Shown here: in pieces, positions 60,376 to 64,000 of the stretch
How the letters are laid out: every line of letters begins with the position of its first letter
Position numbering within the stretch: position 1 is the stretch's first letter
DNA from: Nitritalea halalkaliphila LW7
GTDB taxonomy: Bacteria; Bacteroidota; Bacteroidia; Cytophagales; Cyclobacteriaceae
Direction of reading: 5' to 3'
DNA: 64,000 nucleotides
Assembly: GCF_000265075.1 (NCBI RefSeq)
Contig: NZ_AJYA01000007.1
Location: 19,013-83,012 of the forward strand
Notes under the pieces: model-generated
The model's database searches: none
What the model was told of the DNA's origin: nothing
What the model saw: the letters and a program-made list of their open reading frames with translations, nothing else
Made by a program: the position numbers and the translations under genes

Positions 60376-61329
60376 ATGAAAATTACAACGTACATACAAG
60401 AGGCCAAAAAGCCTTTATTCTCTTTTGAGATTTTACCGCCCTTAAAGGGGCAGAGCCTGAAGGATTTATTAGACGGGATCGAGCCGCTGATGGAGTTTCA
60501 GCCTCCTTTCGTGGACATCACCTACCATCGGGAAGAGTTTATTTATAAGGAGCGTCCGGGGGGACTGCTGCAGAAGGTAAGCACGCGGAAGCGGCCCGGC
60601 ACGGTAGGAATCTGTGCAGCGCTGATGAGCCGTTATCAAGTGGATGCGGTGCCGCACCTGCTTTGTGGTGGGTTTACGCGGGAAGAGACCGAGAATGCCC
60701 TCATCGACCTGAGCTTTATCGGGGTACAGAACGTGCTGGCCCTGCGCGGCGATGCCCCTAAAGCAACAGGGGTCTTTGTGCCGGAGGCAGAAGGGCATGT
60801 GTACACCAAGGACCTGGTAAAACAGATCACGGCCATGAACCGGGGGCAGTACTTGCATGAAGAGACGGAGACGGGTTTTCAGACGGACTTTTGTGTGGGC
60901 GTTTCCGGGTATCCTGAGAAGCATTTTGAGGCGCCGAGCCTGAACTGGGACCTCAAGTATCTGAAGGAAAAGGTAGATGCGGGCGCGGAATATATCGTAA
61001 CGCAAATGTTTTTTGATAATGCCAGGTTCTTCGATTTTCAGCGCCGTGTGCGCGAGCTGGGCATTACGGTGCCGATTATTCCGGGATTGAAGCCGATTAC
61101 GACATTGGGCCAAATTCAGGCGCTACCGAGAACCTTCTTTTTAGATTTTCCAGATGCGCTGATGCTCGAGCTGGAAAAGTGCCGCTCAAATGCGGAGGTG
61201 CGTGAGGTGGGGATCGAGTGGGCGATCGCCCAAAGTAAGGAGCTGGTGGCTGCGGGTGTGCCGGTCTTGCATTACTACACAATGAGTAAGGCAGAGGCAA
61301 CACGCAGAATCGCCGCGGAGGTGTTTTAG
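60376..61329 (+). CDS. metF: 5,10-methylenetetrahydrofolate reductase
   Basis: Supplies methyl-tetrahydrofolate for MetH. A 317-residue FAD-dependent TIM barrel, intact. Seen: LFSFEILPPLKGQSLKDLLD with the catalytic Glu, FVDITYHREEF, ALRGDAPKATGVFVP, VGVSGYPEKHFEAPSLNWDL, VDAGAEYIVTQMFFDNARFF and VPIIPGLKPITTLGQIQALP. Its ATG directly follows the metH part 2 stop (TAA-ATG), so the three genes form one riboswitch-controlled operon for methionine synthesis. Ends at the bidirectional terminator 61434-61468. Confidence 0.96.
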   Translation: MKITTYIQEAKKPLFSFEILPPLKGQSLKDLLDGIEPLMEFQPPFVDITYHREEFIYKERPGGLLQKVSTRKRPGTVGICAALMSRYQVDAVPHLLCGGFTREETENALIDLSFIGVQNVLALRGDAPKATGVFVPEAEGHVYTKDLVKQITAMNRGQYLHEETETGFQTDFCVGVSGYPEKHFEAPSLNWDLKYLKEKVDAGAEYIVTQMFFDNARFFDFQRRVRELGITVPIIPGLKPITTLGQIQALPRTFFLDFPDALMLELEKCRSNAEVREVGIEWAIAQSKELVAAGVPVLHYYTMSKAEATRRIAAEVF

Positions 61330-61428
61330 TCGCTTAGAGGCCGCCTCCCAAGCATCCGGGGGAAGCGAAATGGTGTTGCGCGTGCGTCATATTAGACGGA
61401 ATGCCGATGTTATCAAACACTATTAGGT

Positions 61429-61468
61429 AAAAAAACAGGGTTGCTCTTTCGGGCAGCCCTGTTTTTTT
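61429..61468. terminator. Bidirectional terminator between metF and the M28 peptidase
   Basis: Stem AACAGGGTTGC / GCAGCCCTGTT (61434-61444, 61453-61463, one G-T pair) with seven T on the right and seven A on the left. It suits both convergent genes. Confidence 0.9.
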
Positions 61469-61488
61469 AAAGGAAAATCGTTTTTGGC

Positions 61489-63594
61489 TTAAAGCAACTC
61501 CAGGAGGGCATCGATTTTCTGCCTCAGGTCATCGAGCGCTGCGGCATAACGCGTGTCCCATTCGGCTAGTCGCTCGGTGGACTTGCGTTCTACCTCGTAC
61601 TGAATGCCAGGGAGGATCCAACTGGCATAGCCACTGAAGGGATCATTACTCGCGTACAGGGAGCGGTACCAGTCTCCGAAGTACATGCCTTTCTTATCGA
61701 TAAAGCTCTTTTCGAGGCCCAGCAGCTGCTTATTGATCGTTTTGAGTTGATCCGGCTTGAGGCTGCCAGTCGCTAAAGCCTTTTCCACTGCACTGTCCCA
61801 CGCTTGCCCTTTGGCCGTCAAGGCCTCCAAGGCAGCACGCACCTGTGGGAAGCCTTCAAATCCTTTATCGAAGCTTTGCACCTGGCGGGTCGCGGTCTGG
61901 AAATGGCCTTCCAGATCCTGGGCATAGCGGGAAACCTGATAGGGAATCACGTCCGCATTCGCGAGGCGTAGGGTCAAAATGCCCACAAGGCGCTCCACTG
62001 CGGCTCCCATTTTAAAGCTCGGATCAGCGAAGGTTTCGTAAAAGTGCATGTTGTCGTAATTCGTGTGGTACAGGGTAGGCCCACTGGCGCCGCCGCTGAG
62101 GGAAGGGATGCCCGCATGCATGTAGAAGGCGATATGGTCGGAGCCCCCGCCGAGGTTGCCGATGGTAGGTTCCTCTTTTTGGCCGGCCCAAACCTCGAAT
62201 ACAGTCTTGGCTGAATCGGGGAACGTAACCATTTTGGCGGCCTCGATGATACCCTGCTTTAAGGTAGGGGAGGAGGCTGCGCCAAAGTTCCTGCCCGAAA
62301 CGGCTGCGTCTAAGTTGATGTACGCTAATGCTTTCGCCTGTAGCTCGTCATGGAGCTGCTCTACCCATTCGGTGGAGCCGATGACGCCATGCTCTTCGGC
62401 ATCCCAGTGGGCGATGAGGATGGAGCGTTCAGGACGGTAGCCTTCCTGTGCCAGTTTCTGTAAGGTTTCGCTGAGGTTCAGGAGCAGCGCCGTACCGGAA
62501 TTGGGGTCCGTGGATCCGAAACTCCACGCATCGTAGTGGCAACCTAAAATGATCCATTCATCGGGGTACTTGCTGCCTTTCAGGGTCCCGACCACATTGG
62601 TGGCGCGCACAAACTCCCGTTTTTGATCGACCATCACGCGAACCTCTAACCCGCTACCCCCTTCGATGCGGTAGGTGAAGGGAAGCCCCCCTTGCCAAGC
62701 GGGAGGGACGGCTTGTCCCTTCATTTGGCTGAGGATTTTTTCTGCGGCACCATAGCCGATCGGCAGCACGGGAATACTGTGCAGCAGGCCTTCCGTCTCT
62801 GGATCGAGCCGGTCTACCTTTTGTTTTCCGTCTCGGGGCAAGGCAGGTTTAAAGGGGGTAAGTGCATCGCCCGTCCACGGTACTGTTAGCAGGGACCCCC
62901 GCTGTATGGCGCTGGCATCGTAAAAAATGCCCTCTGGATAGGTCAGCCCCCGAGTGAAGCCGGAATCCTTCGGATCGGTATAAATAATCAGGCCGGCAGC
63001 ACCCGCCTCCTCGGCAAATTTCGCTTTGAACCCTCGGAAATTTCCGCCATAGCGCGCCAGAAGAATTTTGCCCTTTAGGTCAACTCCCATTTTCTTTAGT
63101 GCCTCGAAGTCAGCTTTTACGCCATAGTTGACATACACCACTTCCCCACGTACATCTCCGCTCCCCGAAAAAGCATTCCAACCCTTTCCTAAATCAGGAT
63201 GAGCGAGGTAGGGATCTGCTTCCCATTCATTTTCCTGCTGGCTGAGTGGCTCCCGATTAGGCCGAATGATCTCGATAAGGGAAGTCCCAGGCTCCTTACT
63301 TAGGTACACATCGTACGGATAGCGCTTTACTTCCCAGCCTGCTGCCTGCATGGTTTCCGCCATATAGGCCTCCACGCGCTTGTTGGCTTCACTCCCAGCC
63401 GGATGGGGCTCTTTCGTAAGTATTTCCAGATGCCTGCGAAACCCGCTTTCGTCTACCAGGTCCAAGAAGCGTTTTTCTAAGCTTTCCTGCTGCTTTTGTT
63501 TCTCCGTGCTGAACCCGTTCAGGGTCTGCGCCTGAAGTATCGGGAGGTGCAGCGCCATACATAGCCCAAGGCCATACAGGTATTTTTTCTTCAT
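61489..63594 (-). CDS. Secreted M28-family metallopeptidase (PSMA/GCPII-like)
   Basis: ~701 residues from the ATG at 63592-63594: signal peptide KKKYLYGLGLCMALHLPILQ...AQ. A longer frame to 63699 is non-conserved. A protease-associated insert (VVYVNYGVKADFEALKKMGV; AGAAGLIIYTDPKDSGFTRG) precedes the di-zinc core: LGCHYDAWSFGSTDPNSGTA, LIAHWDAEEHGVIGSTEWVE (two adjacent Glu), YINLDAAVSGRNFG, and GGGSDHIAFYMHAGIPSLSG with YHTNYDNMHFYETF. The C-terminal helical dimer domain (from VERLVGILTLRLANAD) completes a glutamate carboxypeptidase II layout. It likely cleaves peptides in the periplasm or outside the cell. The frame is intact. Confidence 0.94.
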   Translation of the reverse strand: MKKKYLYGLGLCMALHLPILQAQTLNGFSTEKQKQQESLEKRFLDLVDESGFRRHLEILTKEPHPAGSEANKRVEAYMAETMQAAGWEVKRYPYDVYLSKEPGTSLIEIIRPNREPLSQQENEWEADPYLAHPDLGKGWNAFSGSGDVRGEVVYVNYGVKADFEALKKMGVDLKGKILLARYGGNFRGFKAKFAEEAGAAGLIIYTDPKDSGFTRGLTYPEGIFYDASAIQRGSLLTVPWTGDALTPFKPALPRDGKQKVDRLDPETEGLLHSIPVLPIGYGAAEKILSQMKGQAVPPAWQGGLPFTYRIEGGSGLEVRVMVDQKREFVRATNVVGTLKGSKYPDEWIILGCHYDAWSFGSTDPNSGTALLLNLSETLQKLAQEGYRPERSILIAHWDAEEHGVIGSTEWVEQLHDELQAKALAYINLDAAVSGRNFGAASSPTLKQGIIEAAKMVTFPDSAKTVFEVWAGQKEEPTIGNLGGGSDHIAFYMHAGIPSLSGGASGPTLYHTNYDNMHFYETFADPSFKMGAAVERLVGILTLRLANADVIPYQVSRYAQDLEGHFQTATRQVQSFDKGFEGFPQVRAALEALTAKGQAWDSAVEKALATGSLKPDQLKTINKQLLGLEKSFIDKKGMYFGDWYRSLYASNDPFSGYASWILPGIQYEVERKSTERLAEWDTRYAAALDDLRQKIDALLELL

Positions 63595-63684
63595 GCTGTA
63601 GCTTTCTTTGTTAAAAAGCCCAAGATACGGGTTAAACAGGAAGTGGCCACGCTTTTTATGTAAATGGTCAGGGGGAAAGGCTTT

Positions 63685-63701
63685 TTTTGGCTGCGCCAAA
63701 A
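63685..63701. repeat. Intergenic hairpin TTTTGGC-TGC-GCCAAAA
   Basis: Perfect 7-bp arms (63685-63691, 63695-63701) with a 3-nt loop, upstream of the M28 peptidase. Same arm type as the other palindromes. Confidence 0.5.
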
Positions 63702-63774
63702 CGTGGGCACTGGCCTCTTTTTACACGTGCAAGAAATTTTTGATGTTCGCTCTTTGGTGTTTTAGTGGAGTTAA

Positions 63775-63805
63775 TTGGTATTTTTTGAATATAAAATGTA
63801 GTTTG
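63775..63805 (+). promoter_or_regulatory. Possible promoter of the last lipoprotein gene
   Basis: TTG (63775-63777), 21 nt, TAGTTTG (63799-63805). The minus-7 part lacks one of the two spacer bases of TAnnTTTG. It lies 44 nt before the ATG at 63850. Confidence 0.4.
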
Positions 63806-63849
63806 GAATGCTGTTTGAGTTAAAAGAGGCATAACCAATAACAATTAAG

Positions 63850-64000
63850 ATGAAAAATATACAGCATAAAGTATTTTTTGCAGGCTTGCTTGCCTGGTTG
63901 TTCTTTGCCTGTTCACCGCGTACCGTCGTTACGGGCACCTGGAAATCGCCCGAGGCAGACCGCATGTACGAGCGTGTTTTTGTGGCTGCTTTAGTGGATG
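63850..64000 (+). CDS. Putative lipoprotein (partial, runs off the right edge)
   Basis: Fifty codons are visible. The leader includes VFFAGLLAWLFFACSPRTVV, with a lipid Cys after FFA, then TGTWKSPEADRMYERVFVAA and LVD. The pattern (Cys-Ser-Pro, then TWK.P and a strand ending VAALVD) is that of small Bacteroidota lipoproteins of unknown function. The product cannot be named from this fragment. Confidence 0.7.
   Translation, partial: MKNIQHKVFFAGLLAWLFFACSPRTVVTGTWKSPEADRMYERVFVAALVD

Overview
The window looks like chromosomal DNA of a free-living member of the Bacteroidota, probably near the Cytophagales (inferred from gene families only). The evidence is promoters with the TAnnTTTG minus-7 box of this phylum, a TonB receptor paired with a DUF4249 lipoprotein, a type IX secretion tail on a phosphoesterase, a methionine synthase split into two genes, the ligA-DUF6913-dapA order, and many small lipoproteins. 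No tRNA, rRNA, insertion sequence, prophage, CRISPR array or defence island was seen. The content is mainly core metabolism and cell-envelope genes.

Layout. 1-4.2 kb (mostly minus): OhrR-like regulator, glutathione peroxidase, NTF2-like lipoprotein, penicillin-acylase-family enzyme. 4.4-7.6 kb (plus): sugar transporter and fructokinase, then proC. 7.6-11.8 kb (minus): secreted phosphoesterase, rhodanese with a Crp/Fnr regulator, solitary HSDR_N-type protein. 12-19.9 kb (plus): small membrane protein, TetR-TolC-membrane fusion-RND efflux operon, NusG-like factor. 19.9-25.2 kb (minus): ligA-DUF6913-dapA-xseA-xseB operon. 25.4-28.6 kb (plus): TetR, metG, ohr. 28.7-33.5 kb: 32-nt tandem repeat, then (minus) rRNA methyltransferase and TonB receptor/DUF4249 pair. 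33.8-41.5 kb (plus): BatB/BatC-like pair, thiolase, MORN-repeat protein, purC, STAS, RNase Z, queuosine-precursor transporter. 41.6-51.7 kb: DUF2911 lipoprotein (minus), second penicillin acylase, then a polysaccharide cluster (SLBB export protein, ugd, rfbA, DegT aminotransferase). 51.8-54 kb (minus): lycopene cyclase and fmt. 54.2-56.3 kb (plus): three small envelope proteins. 56.4-61.3 kb: SAM-I riboswitch controlling split metH and metF. 61.5-63.6 kb (minus): M28 peptidase. 63.85 kb to end: start of a lipoprotein gene.

The dominant anomaly is technical. About 40 apparent one-base frameshifts interrupt more than 20 genes that are otherwise well conserved, including genes expected to be essential (ligA, metG, dapA, fmt). 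Nearly all look like a single missing base, several in homopolymers. I treat these as indel errors in a draft assembly and give each gene its restored full span. Positions marked with ~ are accurate to a few bases.

No clearly new multi-gene system stands out. The most interesting unexplained signals are a recurrent intergenic hairpin with arms TTTG-GC-rich, a set of genes whose minus-7 box sits exactly 4 nt before the ATG (probably leaderless), a four-copy 32-nt tandem repeat, and a phosphoesterase with altered metal-site residues.
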